Position numbers and translations under genes: made by a program. The notes under the pieces are model-generated. The model made no database searches, was not told the DNA's origin, and saw only the letters and a list, made by a program, of their open reading frames with translations. From the NCBI GenBank assembly GCA_021324015.1, contig JAJPJX010000159.1, positions 186,001 to 250,000 on the forward strand: a stretch of DNA of 64,000 bases, given 5' to 3'. Source of the stretch: Solibacteraceae bacterium (GTDB lineage Bacteria > Acidobacteriota > Terriglobia > Bryobacterales > Bryobacteraceae). Shown here one piece after another: positions 41,768-50,563 of the stretch. Every line of letters begins with the position of its first letter. The first letter of the stretch is position 1.

Positions 41768-42766
41768 ATGCCCCTGAAGCCTATTGCTCCGACGAACGGC
41801 GACGGTAAGAAGATCTACCTCCTGAAACCCCGAGGATTTTGCGCCGGCGTCGTTCGGGCCATCGATGTCGTGAAAATAGCCCTCGATCTGTATGGCCCGC
41901 CCGTCTACGTGCGCAAGGAGATCGTGCACAACAAGCACGTCGTCGATGAGCTCCGCCAGGCCGGCGCGATCTTCGTCGAGGAGTTGGACGAAGTGCCTGC
42001 GGGTGCGCGCACCATCTTCAGCGCCCACGGAGTGGCCCCCGACGTTCGCCGCCAGGCCGAGGAGCGCAGCCTGGAGCTGATTGACGCCACCTGCCCCCTG
42101 GTCACCAAAGTGCACCTGGAGGCCGTGCGCTTCGCTAAGGAAGGCTACAGCATCGTGCTGATCGGCCACAAGGACCACGACGAAGTCATCGGCACGCTCG
42201 GCGAGGTCCCCCACCGGACCTTCCTGGTGGAGACCGTCGAGGACGTGGACCGGCTGGTGCTGCCCGACCCCGAGCGGGTCCGCTACCTCACCCAGACCAC
42301 CCTCAGCCTGGATGAAACCCGCGATATCGTCCTCCGCCTCAAGGAGCGCTTCCCCAGCATCCAGGGTCCCCCCGCCCAAGATATCTGCTACGCCACGGAA
42401 AACCGCCAGATGGCCGTCAAGGGCGTGGCCGGCTTCTGCGACCTCCTGCTGGTGGTCGGCTCCCAGAACAGCTCGAACTCCAAGCGCCTGGTCGAGGTAG
42501 GCGAGAACAACGGCGTCCGCGCCTACCTGGTCAACGACTGCACCGAGGTGGATGTCCGCTGGCTGGGTGGCGTGCGCAGCGTGGCCGTTACCGCTGGCGC
42601 CTCGGCGCCCGAGCATCTGGTCGAAGAGCTCATCGCCTTCCTGCAAGCCCAGGACTTCCGCCATCTTGAGGAAGTGGAACTGGTGGAGGAGGATGTCCGC
42701 TTTTCACTTCCCCCGGAGCTGGCCCGCGTCGCCGGCGGACTGACCACCATCTCCTCCCTCCGATGA
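41768..42766 (+). CDS. ispH: 4-hydroxy-3-methylbut-2-enyl diphosphate reductase
   Basis: The last enzyme of the MEP pathway, making IPP and DMAPP with a [4Fe-4S] cluster. The three cluster cysteines are Cys25 (KPRGFCAGV), Cys109 (DATCPLVTKVH) and Cys207 (DICYATENRQ). The ATG is poorly preceded by a Shine-Dalgarno, so translation may be weak. Overlapping the start of shc (ATGA, 42763-42766) it links isoprenoid supply to hopanoid synthesis in one operon. Confidence 0.97.
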   Translation: MPLKPIAPTNGDGKKIYLLKPRGFCAGVVRAIDVVKIALDLYGPPVYVRKEIVHNKHVVDELRQAGAIFVEELDEVPAGARTIFSAHGVAPDVRRQAEERSLELIDATCPLVTKVHLEAVRFAKEGYSIVLIGHKDHDEVIGTLGEVPHRTFLVETVEDVDRLVLPDPERVRYLTQTTLSLDETRDIVLRLKERFPSIQGPPAQDICYATENRQMAVKGVAGFCDLLLVVGSQNSSNSKRLVEVGENNGVRAYLVNDCTEVDVRWLGGVRSVAVTAGASAPEHLVEELIAFLQAQDFRHLEEVELVEEDVRFSLPPELARVAGGLTTISSLR

Positions 42767-44709
42767 AAAGCCCGACGCTGCAAACGCAGGATACGCTGCT
42801 CTCCGCCGCGGCCCAAAGCGCGCGGCGGGCAGCCGAATGCCTCGTGGCTCTGCAACAGGAGCCGGGCTACTGGTGCGCGGATCTCACCGCCGATTCTACC
42901 CTGGAGTCCGACTACATCCTCTTTGAGCTGTGGGTGCATCCGCCCGTCAACGGCGTCTGGGATCCGCCCACCCGCCCGCGCATCGAGCGCGCCGTTCGAT
43001 CCATCCTCGAGCGGCAGTTGCCCGATGGCGGGTTCAACATCTACGCCCAGGGCCCCTCGGAAATCAGCGCCACCGTCAAGGCCTACTTCGCGCTAAAGGT
43101 GGCTGGCGTGCCCGCCGAGGACACCCGCATGCGCAAGGCCCGCGAGCGGATCCTGGCGCTGGGTGGCATCCAGGCCGCCAATAGCTACGTCAAAATCAAT
43201 CTCAGCCTCTTCGATCTCTACCCCCGCGAGCACTGTCCCAGCATTCCCCCCGAGCTGATGCTTTTGCCCTTCGACTTCATCTACCAGATGTCGTCCTGGA
43301 CGCGCGCCATCGTCATCTCGCTGGCCATCGTGCACGCCGCCAATCCGCATCGCCCGGTGCCCGCCGGCTTTGACCTCCAGGAATTGTTTCTGCCCGGCGT
43401 CAGCCCCGCCTTCCGCTGGGATGACCGCTGGCTCACCTGGCGCAATTTCTTCCTCTCGGTAGACCGCCTGCTCAAGTTCTGGGAAAAGCACGGCTCCCGC
43501 CGCCTCCGCCGGAAAGCGGTCCGCGCGGCCGAAAAGTGGATGATCCAGCGTTTCGATGGCTCCGACGGGCTGGGCGCGATTTATCCGCCCATGATGTACG
43601 CTGTGATGGCGCTGGATGTGCTTGGCTACCCGCAGGACCATCCCCTGCGGGTGGAGGCGCTGCGCCAGTTCTTTCACCTGCTCACCGACGACGGCCGCCG
43701 CTTCTACTTCCAGCCCTGCTTCTCGCCGATCTGGGACACCAGTATCGCCGCCTACGCTCTGGGCGAAGCCCAAAAGCTCGGTCCCCAGGCCGGTGCGGCG
43801 GAAGCCCTGCGGCGCGCCGCCGGCTGGATGCTTTCCAAGGAGGTCCGGCGCCGTGGCGATTGGGCTGTGAAGCGGCCCCGCACCGAACCCTCCGGCTGGG
43901 CCTTTGAGTTCAATAACGAGTTTTATCCCGATATCGATGACACCGCCATGGTGCTTCTGGCCCTGAGCCAAGCGCGCTCCTCCGACGCCGCGGCCCTGAA
44001 TGCGTGCCAGCACCGTGCCCTCAACTGGCTCCTGGCCATGCAATCAGCCGACGGCGGCTGGGCCGCCTTTGATGCCGACAACAACTGGCAGTTCCTCAGC
44101 CAGGTGCCCTTCGCCGATCACAACGCCATGCTCGACCCCACCTGCCCGGATATCACCGGGAGGGTGCTCGAGGCGCTGGCGGCTCAGGGCCTCGATTCGA
44201 GGCACCCCGCCGTGCGCCGCGGCGTCGCGTACCTGGTGCGCGCGCAGGAAGCCGATGGAAGCTGGTACGGGCGTTGGGGCGTGGCGTACATCTACGGGAC
44301 TTGTTTCGCCTTGCGCGGGTTGGCAGCTTCCGGCGAGAGTGACCGGGAGGCCCACGTCCTGCGCGCCGGGGAATGGCTCCGCTCCATCCAAAATGCCGAC
44401 GGAGGCTGGGGGGAAAGCTGCGCCAGCTACGACCACCGCACCTTCACGCCGGCCCATAGCACCCCTTCGCAAACCGCCTGGGCGATTCTCGGACTCATCG
44501 CCGGCGGCGATACGAACAGCCGCAGCGTGCAGCATGGCATCGAGTATCTCGTGGAAACCCAGTTGCCCGACGGGAGTTGGAACGAGGATCTGGCCACCGG
44601 CACCGGATTTCCTAAGGTGTTTTACCTGAATTACCACCTCTACCGGCTCAATTTCCCTCTGCTGGCTCTGGCGGCTTTCGTGAAGAGCAACGGTTTGACA
44701 GCGGCGTGA
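42763..44709 (+). CDS. shc: Squalene-hopene cyclase
   Basis: A 648-residue membrane-associated enzyme that cyclises squalene to hopene/hopanol. The acidic protonation motif Asp-x-Asp-Asp is Asp390-Ile-Asp-Asp393 in YPDIDDTAM. QW-type repeats (for example DGGWAAFDADNNW and DGSWYGRWG) run through the second half. The overall length is normal. It overlaps ispH by 4 bases and hpnA by 4 bases (GTGA), showing tight coupling. Confidence 0.97.
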   Translation: MKSPTLQTQDTLLSAAAQSARRAAECLVALQQEPGYWCADLTADSTLESDYILFELWVHPPVNGVWDPPTRPRIERAVRSILERQLPDGGFNIYAQGPSEISATVKAYFALKVAGVPAEDTRMRKARERILALGGIQAANSYVKINLSLFDLYPREHCPSIPPELMLLPFDFIYQMSSWTRAIVISLAIVHAANPHRPVPAGFDLQELFLPGVSPAFRWDDRWLTWRNFFLSVDRLLKFWEKHGSRRLRRKAVRAAEKWMIQRFDGSDGLGAIYPPMMYAVMALDVLGYPQDHPLRVEALRQFFHLLTDDGRRFYFQPCFSPIWDTSIAAYALGEAQKLGPQAGAAEALRRAAGWMLSKEVRRRGDWAVKRPRTEPSGWAFEFNNEFYPDIDDTAMVLLALSQARSSDAAALNACQHRALNWLLAMQSADGGWAAFDADNNWQFLSQVPFADHNAMLDPTCPDITGRVLEALAAQGLDSRHPAVRRGVAYLVRAQEADGSWYGRWGVAYIYGTCFALRGLAASGESDREAHVLRAGEWLRSIQNADGGWGESCASYDHRTFTPAHSTPSQTAWAILGLIAGGDTNSRSVQHGIEYLVETQLPDGSWNEDLATGTGFPKVFYLNYHLYRLNFPLLALAAFVKSNGLTAA

Positions 44710-45683
44710 AACCAACGCTGGTTACCGGCGCCTCCGGGTTCGTCGGATGGCACGTGGCCCGCTTGCTCGGCGAGCGCGGGCACCAGGTGAAGGCTTTGGT
44801 CCGCCCGCAAAGCCGCGTGCGGGATTTGGACGTCGAGCTGGTGGCGGGCGACCTCCGCGACGCGGCGTCGCTCGCGCGCGCGGTGGCCGGCTGCGCGCTG
44901 GTATTTCACGTGGCGGCGGATTACCGGCTGTGGGCTCCGGACCCGGACGAGTTGTACCGCTCCAATGTGGACGGCACCCGGAATTTGTTGGAGGCGGCCC
45001 GCCAGGCGGGCGTAGAACGCGTGGTATACACCAGTACGGTCGGCTGCATCGGCATTCCCAAGGGTGGGGAAGGGAACGAAGAGACCCCTGTCTCGCTCGA
45101 CCAGATGGCCGGCGCCTATAAGCGCTCCAAGTTTATGGCTGAGCAGGTGGCCCTGGAGTTCGCGCGGTCCGGGTTCCCGGTGGTGGTGGTCAATCCCACC
45201 GCGCCGGTGGGCGATCACGACGTCAAACCCACACCTACGGGAAAGATCATCGTGGACTTCCTGCGCGGCCAAATGCCGGCATACATCGACACCGGCCTGA
45301 ACGTAGTAGATGTGCGGGACGTGGCCCAGGGAGAGTGGCTGGCCTGCGAGCGCGGGGTCCCCGGCGAACGCTACATCCTGGGCTCGGAGAACCTGACTCT
45401 GGCCCGCATTCTGGAGACCCTGGCGCGGATTACCGGGCGCAAGGCCCCCGCTGTGCGCCTGCCCTATGCGCTGGCCTATGCCGCCGGCGTGGTCACCACG
45501 GCGCTGGCGCGCTTCACCGGGCGGCCCCCCAAGGCGCCGCTGGACGCCGTACGCATGGCGAAGAAAAAGATGTTCGTTTCCCCGGGCAAGGCCAGGCGGA
45601 AACTGGGATATGCTCCCGGTCCCGCGGAAGAAGCCCTGCGCCGGGCGGTGGAATGGTTCGAGGCCAATGGCTACGCCCGCTAG
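44706..45683 (+). CDS. hpnA: Hopanoid-associated sugar epimerase HpnA
   Basis: A 325-residue extended short-chain dehydrogenase. The NAD(P)-binding motif is VTGASGFVGWHVA and the catalytic pair is in AGAYKRSKFMAE (Tyr-x3-Lys). Members of this subgroup are always found in hopanoid clusters and are assigned to side-chain processing, although the substrate is not settled. GTG start at 44706 overlaps the shc stop. The 3' end overlaps the next gene by 17 bases. Confidence 0.92.
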   Translation: MKPTLVTGASGFVGWHVARLLGERGHQVKALVRPQSRVRDLDVELVAGDLRDAASLARAVAGCALVFHVAADYRLWAPDPDELYRSNVDGTRNLLEAARQAGVERVVYTSTVGCIGIPKGGEGNEETPVSLDQMAGAYKRSKFMAEQVALEFARSGFPVVVVNPTAPVGDHDVKPTPTGKIIVDFLRGQMPAYIDTGLNVVDVRDVAQGEWLACERGVPGERYILGSENLTLARILETLARITGRKAPAVRLPYALAYAAGVVTTALARFTGRPPKAPLDAVRMAKKKMFVSPGKARRKLGYAPGPAEEALRRAVEWFEANGYAR

Positions 45684-46374
45684 CGTGTTATTCGTGGCCG
45701 CGGAGCCCCGCGAGTTCGCCGGCCTGCTCCCCTTCTGCGGGAACGTCCGCCGCCTCGCCTGGGCGGTGGATTGGGCCCGCGCTGCGAGCTTGCGCGGACG
45801 TCCGGTGCTGCTGGTGGCCAACGGGTCGGGTGCCGCGCGCGCTGCCCGGGCCGTGGAAGTGGCCCAGGCCGAAGCGCCGCTCCGGGCGGTGGTCTCGACC
45901 GGCTTCTGCGGCGCCCTGGACCCGGCTCTGCAAATCGGCAATGTGTTTGTCGCCACCACAATCGATGCCCCCACGGGGCGCTTCCCGGCTCTGGCCCCCG
46001 AAGCGCCCGCCGGTTATGCCGCCGGCGTGCTGGCCTCCATCGGCCATGTGGCCCAGACGGCGCAGGAAAAACAGCGCCTGCGGGAGGCCGGCGCCGCCGC
46101 CGTCGAAATGGAAGCCGCCGGCGTGGCCGGCCAGGCCCGCCGCGGCAACCTGGGCTTCTATTGTGTCCGTTCGGTCACGGATCTGGCCGCGGAATCCTTC
46201 GCCAACGACTTCAATGCGGCGCTCCGTGCCGACGGCCACTTCGATACAATCGATCTATTGGCATCCACTGTTCGGAGGCCCCTGGCTCGGGTGCCGGAAT
46301 TACTCCGGCTGCGCCAGAGGTGTCAGACCGCCGCTCGAACATTAGGAGAGTTCATTGCCAACTGCCGGTTCTGA
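45667..46374 (+). CDS. hpnG: Hopanoid-associated phosphorylase (adenosylhopane nucleosidase) HpnG
   Basis: A 235-residue PNP/UDP-family phosphorylase. HpnG removes adenine from adenosylhopane to give ribosylhopane on the way to bacteriohopanetetrol. Seen here are the glycine motif VANGSGAARAAR, the STGFCGALDP loop and VEMEAAGVAGQA, where the Glu pair binds the ribose. ATG 45667 begins inside the end of hpnA (17-base overlap). Without an adenosyltransferase HpnH here, the substrate must come from a gene elsewhere. Confidence 0.88.
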   Translation: MATPASVLFVAAEPREFAGLLPFCGNVRRLAWAVDWARAASLRGRPVLLVANGSGAARAARAVEVAQAEAPLRAVVSTGFCGALDPALQIGNVFVATTIDAPTGRFPALAPEAPAGYAAGVLASIGHVAQTAQEKQRLREAGAAAVEMEAAGVAGQARRGNLGFYCVRSVTDLAAESFANDFNAALRADGHFDTIDLLASTVRRPLARVPELLRLRQRCQTAARTLGEFIANCRF

Positions 46375-47449
46375 CGGATCCATACCTGCTCGCATGCATG
46401 CCGCGGTCTACCGCGGAAGCAGCCTCGTCTCGGTCGAGGAGATCCCCACCCCGGAGATCGGTTCCGGCGAGATCCTGGTGCAAGTGGAGGCTTGTGGAAT
46501 CTGCCATACGGATCTGAAAAAGATCCAATATAACCTCCTGGAGCCGCCGCGCGTCTTTGGCCATGAGACTGCCGGGGTGGTGGCGAAGGTGGGGCGAAAT
46601 GTGCGGCAGTTCCAGCTTGGCGATCGCGTGGCAGTGTTTCACCATGTCCCATGCCTGGATTGCTTTTATTGCCGGCGCCGTCTCTATGCCCAATGTCCGG
46701 TGTACAAGCGCGTGGGCGTGACCGCGGGTTTCGAGGCCGCCGGGGGCGGCTTTTCGCAATACGTGCGGGTCATGGACTGGATCGTGGAGCGCGGCGTCGA
46801 GAAGATACCGGATGGCGTCCCTTTCGAGCGGGCGGCCTTCGTCGAACCGGTTAATACCTGCCTCAAGGCGGTAGTGCAGTGCGCGCCCACGCCCGAAGAC
46901 CTGGTGCTGGTGGTGGGGCAGGGGCCCATCGGCCTCATGTTCACCATGTTGGTGCGGCGCTCCGGCGCGACGGTTGTGACCACCGATACCATCTCCGCCC
47001 GCCTGGAGCTTTCCCGCCGCCTGGGCGCGGCGTACGCCTGGGATCCCCGCCATACGGACGTCGCCGCCGAGATCCGGGGGCTTACTGAAGGTCGCGGCGC
47101 CGACCTGGTAATCCTGGCAGCTTCCGTGCCCGGCATTGTGGATCAGGCCATCCGATATTCCCGCCCCGGTGCGCGTATCCTGCTGTTTGCGCAGACTTCA
47201 GAGACCGAACGGATCGAAATGTCCGGAGCCGGCATCTGTGTAGGAGAGCGCACTGTGTTCGGATGCTACAGCGCCTCGGTGGACTTGCAGAAAGAATCCG
47301 CGGATCTGGTCTTCAACGGGGCCCTGCCTGTCGAAGATCTCATCTCGCATCGCCTGCCGTTGGTTAAAATCCGTTCAGGAATCGATTTGGCGTTGCATCC
47401 CAGCGCTAATTCGTTGAAAATTATCGTTCAGCCACAGGAGTGGTCATAG
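46355..47449 (+). CDS. Zinc-dependent medium-chain alcohol dehydrogenase in the hopanoid operon (first)
   Basis: A 364-residue MDR dehydrogenase. The catalytic zinc Cys50 is in CGICHTD with His70-Glu71 in GHETAG. The structural zinc Cys100, Cys103, Cys106 and Cys114 are in VPCLDCFYC and YAQC. The cofactor motif is VVGQGPIGLMF. The TTG at 46355 is used because AGGAGAG is 5 bases upstream; ATG 46394 is an alternative. It starts inside hpnG and is coupled to the next dehydrogenase. The position suggests action on the hopanoid side chain, for example ribosylhopane or an aldehyde. Confidence 0.8.
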   Translation: MPTAGSDGSIPARMHAAVYRGSSLVSVEEIPTPEIGSGEILVQVEACGICHTDLKKIQYNLLEPPRVFGHETAGVVAKVGRNVRQFQLGDRVAVFHHVPCLDCFYCRRRLYAQCPVYKRVGVTAGFEAAGGGFSQYVRVMDWIVERGVEKIPDGVPFERAAFVEPVNTCLKAVVQCAPTPEDLVLVVGQGPIGLMFTMLVRRSGATVVTTDTISARLELSRRLGAAYAWDPRHTDVAAEIRGLTEGRGADLVILAASVPGIVDQAIRYSRPGARILLFAQTSETERIEMSGAGICVGERTVFGCYSASVDLQKESADLVFNGALPVEDLISHRLPLVKIRSGIDLALHPSANSLKIIVQPQEWS

Positions 47450-48489
47450 TGAAAAGCCAGATGATGGCTGCCGTGCTTTACGGCAAGGAGCATTTGCAGG
47501 TAGAGCCGGTGGCGGTACCCCATATCGAGAAGGGAGACCTCCTGGTCCGCGTCAAAGTGGCGCTGACTTGCGGAACGGACGTGAAAGTCTTCCGGCGCGG
47601 ATACCACGCGCGCATGATCGTTCCCCCGGCTGTGTTCGGGCACGAATTGGCCGGCGACGTCGTCGCCGTCGGTGAGGACGTCCGGAAGTTCTCCGTGGGG
47701 CAGCGGGTGGTGGCCGCCAACTCCGCCCCTTGTGAAACGTGCTTTTTCTGCCTCCGCGGCCTGGAAAATCTGTGCGAGGACCTGTTATTTAATAACGGCG
47801 CCTACGCCGAATATATCCGTATTCCCGCGCGCATTGTCGAGCGCAATACCTACGAACTACCGGCCCACGTGAGTTACCACGACGCGGCGCTGGTGGAGCC
47901 GCTTTCCTGCGTGCTCCGCGGCCTGGAGGAGACCGGCGTGCGACCCGGCGACACGGTTACCATTATCGGCCTGGGCCCCATCGGCCTGATGTTCGTGCGC
48001 CTGGCCAAACTCTATGGCGCCCGCGTCATCGCCATCGGCCGCCGCAAAACACAGTTGGCGCGAGCCGCCGCCATGCGGGCGGACGAGCTCATCTCCACCG
48101 AAAACCTCCCCAATCCCGTGCAGACGGTGCGGGATCTCACCCAAAACCGCGGCACCGACATCGCCATCGAAGCCGTAGGTAAGCCGGAGACCTGGCACTG
48201 GGCCGTGGACATGGTGCGCCGCGGCGGCACCGTCAACTTCTTCGGCGGCTGCCCCAACCAGAGCAAGGTCAGCCTGGACACCTCCCTGCTGCACTACTCC
48301 GAAATCACCTGCAAGGCCAGCTTCCATCACACGCCGGCCTACATCCGCAAGGCGCTGGACCTGATCGCCAAGGGCGACATCACGGCGCGGGACTTCGTGA
48401 ACAACGAGGAGCCCCTGGCCAACCTGCTGGAAGTGATGCGGCACCTGATGAGCCACAACGGGCACCTGAAGACCGCCATCATTCCCTGA
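47449..48489 (+). CDS. Zinc-dependent medium-chain alcohol dehydrogenase in the hopanoid operon (second)
   Basis: A 346-residue MDR dehydrogenase. GTG 47449 is chosen because AGGAG (47436-47440) is 8 bases upstream and it overlaps the previous stop by one base (TAGTG). Catalytic zinc residues are in LTCGTDVKVF and GHELAG; the structural zinc Cys are in CETCFFCLRGLENLC; the cofactor motif is IIGLGPIGLMF. It is a paralogue of the preceding protein but not a close copy. Placed between hpnG and hpnC, it is likely part of hopanoid side-chain processing. Confidence 0.8.
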   Translation: MKSQMMAAVLYGKEHLQVEPVAVPHIEKGDLLVRVKVALTCGTDVKVFRRGYHARMIVPPAVFGHELAGDVVAVGEDVRKFSVGQRVVAANSAPCETCFFCLRGLENLCEDLLFNNGAYAEYIRIPARIVERNTYELPAHVSYHDAALVEPLSCVLRGLEETGVRPGDTVTIIGLGPIGLMFVRLAKLYGARVIAIGRRKTQLARAAAMRADELISTENLPNPVQTVRDLTQNRGTDIAIEAVGKPETWHWAVDMVRRGGTVNFFGGCPNQSKVSLDTSLLHYSEITCKASFHHTPAYIRKALDLIAKGDITARDFVNNEEPLANLLEVMRHLMSHNGHLKTAIIP

Positions 48490-48498
48490 GCGCCGGCC

Positions 48499-49416
48499 GT
48501 GTATCTGCTTCCCAGGGAGTACGTCCGCTCGGCGGAAGCGCTCGCCGTGCGCTACACCCGCGAACAAGCCGAACAGTACACCCGCTGGCTGGCCACCCAC
48601 CACTACGAGAACTTCCACGTAGTGAGCTTTCTGCTGCCCAAGCGCCTGCACCAGGATTTCTATAACGTGTACGCCTACTGCCGCTGGGCGGACGACCTGG
48701 GCGACGAGATGGGCGACCCCGCCGAAAGCCTGCGGCTGCTCGAATGGTGGCGCGCGCAGCTCGATGAGCTGTACGCCGGCGGCGCGCCCGCGCATCCGGT
48801 GTTTGTGGCGCTGGCGGGCACCGCGGCCCGCTATGAGATCCCGCGCGAGCCGTTCGCCGACCTGATCGCCGCCTTTGTGCAGGACCAGACCGTGACGCGC
48901 TACGCTACCTGGGGAGACCTGTTCGGCTACTGCCGCAACTCCGCCAATCCCGTAGGCAGGCTCGTGCTGTACCTGTGCGGCTACCGGGACGCGGCGCGGC
49001 AGCAGCTCTCCGACAGCACCTGCACGGCGCTGCAGCTCGCCAACTTCTGGCAGGACGTCACCGTGGACCTGGAAAAGGACCGCGTCTATCTGCCGCTGGA
49101 GGTGCTGGAACGTCACGGCTACACGCTGGAGGAGTTGTTTGCCCGCCGCTTCACGCCGGCCTTCGCCGCGGCCATGCGGGAGGTTGTGGAGCGGGCGCGC
49201 GCGCTGTTCCTGGAAGGGCTGCCGCTGGTGGGCCTGGTGGACCGCCGCCTAGCCCTGGACCTGGACCTGTTCAGCCGCGGCGGCCTGCGGGTGCTCGAAA
49301 AGATCGCCGCCCAGGGCTACAACGTGCTGGTGCGCCGTCCGGCCATTTCGAAAGTGGAACGCGCCCGGTTGCTGCTCGCTTCGCTGGCGCGCCTGGCCTT
49401 CCCCCGGGCGGCGTGA
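48499..49416 (+). CDS. hpnC: Squalene synthase-like HpnC
   Basis: A 305-residue trans-isoprenyl diphosphate synthase relative that converts presqualene diphosphate to hydroxysqualene in the HpnCDE route. The first aspartate motif is DDLGDE (65-70), the second QDVTVD (185-190) followed by LEKDR. The GTG start at 48499 lies 9 bases after the dehydrogenase stop. It overlaps hpnD in TGATG. HpnE, which reduces hydroxysqualene to squalene, is not in the window. Confidence 0.93.
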   Translation: MYLLPREYVRSAEALAVRYTREQAEQYTRWLATHHYENFHVVSFLLPKRLHQDFYNVYAYCRWADDLGDEMGDPAESLRLLEWWRAQLDELYAGGAPAHPVFVALAGTAARYEIPREPFADLIAAFVQDQTVTRYATWGDLFGYCRNSANPVGRLVLYLCGYRDAARQQLSDSTCTALQLANFWQDVTVDLEKDRVYLPLEVLERHGYTLEELFARRFTPAFAAAMREVVERARALFLEGLPLVGLVDRRLALDLDLFSRGGLRVLEKIAAQGYNVLVRRPAISKVERARLLLASLARLAFPRAA

Positions 49417-50252
49417 TGGCCGGACTCGAAGACTCCTACGCCTGGTGCCGCGCGGTGGCCCGCCGCCGCGCCCGGAATTTCTATTACTCCTTCGTCCTGC
49501 TTTCCCCCGAGCAGCGCAATGCTATGTGCGCCGTCTACGCCTTCATGCGGTATTGCGACGACCTCAGCGACGAGCCGGGCGCCAACCGCGCGGCCATCGA
49601 GCGCTGGCGCGCCGCGTTGGACCAGGCTCTGGAGGGCCGCTTCGACGGCCACCCCGCCTGGCCTGCCTTTCACGATACCGTGCGGCGTTACCGCATCCCC
49701 CGCGAGTACTTTCACCAGATGATCGACGGCGTGGCCTCCGACCTGGAGCCGCGTGTGTTCGAGACTTTCGAGCAGCTTTACCGTTACTGCTACCAGGTGG
49801 CCTCGGTGGTGGGCCTGAGCATCATCCACATTTTCGGCTTCGAGTCACCCCAGGCCCTGCCGCTGGCCGAAAAGTGCGGCGTGGCGTTCCAGTTGACCAA
49901 TATCCTGCGGGATATCCGGGAGGACGGCGAGCGCGGCCGCATCTATCTGCCGGCCGAGGACCTGGCGCGGTTTGGGGTGAGCGCAGAGGATCTCCGGGCG
50001 GGCCGGCGGACGGAGCCGTTTCTCAACCTCATGCGTTTCGAGGCCGCGCGCGCCCGCAACTATTACCGTGAGGCCATGCCTCTGCTCGGCCTGGTGGAGC
50101 CCCGCAGCCGGGCCTCGCTCCGGGCGCTCATCTCCATCTACGCCAGCCTCCTCGGCCGCATCGAGCGCGCCGATTACGACGTATTCTCGCGGCGCATCTC
50201 GCTTTCCGCGCTCGAAAAGTCCTGGATCGTGCTGCGCGCTTTGGTGGCGTAG
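49416..50252 (+). CDS. hpnD: Presqualene diphosphate synthase HpnD
   Basis: A 278-residue prenyltransferase that joins two farnesyl diphosphates to presqualene diphosphate. Aspartate motifs are DDLSDE (48-53) and RDIRED (165-170). The sequence YYSFVLLSPEQRNAMCAVYAFMRYCDDLSDE is characteristic of the phytoene/squalene synthase superfamily. It is coupled to hpnC by a one-base overlap and ends the operon, converging on a small minus-strand gene. Confidence 0.94.
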   Translation: MAGLEDSYAWCRAVARRRARNFYYSFVLLSPEQRNAMCAVYAFMRYCDDLSDEPGANRAAIERWRAALDQALEGRFDGHPAWPAFHDTVRRYRIPREYFHQMIDGVASDLEPRVFETFEQLYRYCYQVASVVGLSIIHIFGFESPQALPLAEKCGVAFQLTNILRDIREDGERGRIYLPAEDLARFGVSAEDLRAGRRTEPFLNLMRFEAARARNYYREAMPLLGLVEPRSRASLRALISIYASLLGRIERADYDVFSRRISLSALEKSWIVLRALVA

Positions 50253-50273
50253 CGGCCCTTGGGCCGCTCGCAA

Positions 50274-50480
50274 TCATTGCGCGCTTTCCATCTCGAAGGT
50301 TACCACCGGGATGATCAGATCGCGGGTGACCACTGTTTCCGTGCCCGTCCAGCCCTGCACAATGCTGCCATGGTATCGCTGGAGCAGTTCGGGATGCCCG
50401 CCGGTGTACCAGCTACGCTCCCGGCGGTAGCATCCATCCTGGCTGAGCACCTGGGTGTCGAGTGGTCGAATGCCTTGCAT
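50274..50480 (-). CDS. Small protein of unknown function (68 aa)
   Basis: Starts MQGIRPLDTQVLSQDGCYRR (ATG 50480), with AGGAG 8 bases upstream on the minus strand. The residues are mostly polar, with two Tyr-Gly-Gly-type turns (WYTGGHPELLQRYHG), an aromatic and Gly-rich middle, and a hydrophobic C-terminal strand (LIIPVVTFEM). No family is recognised. It lies tail-to-tail with hpnD and 83 bases before the HDOD gene (which runs the same direction). Confidence 0.55.
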   Translation of the reverse strand: MQGIRPLDTQVLSQDGCYRRERSWYTGGHPELLQRYHGSIVQGWTGTETVVTRDLIIPVVTFEMESAQ

Positions 50481-50563
50481 GGACGTTCTCCTGGACTTCC
50501 ACTGGGAGGGTGCGTCCCGCGGGCGAACCGTTACTAAATTTCCTTGTGGTTCTGTAAACGTTC

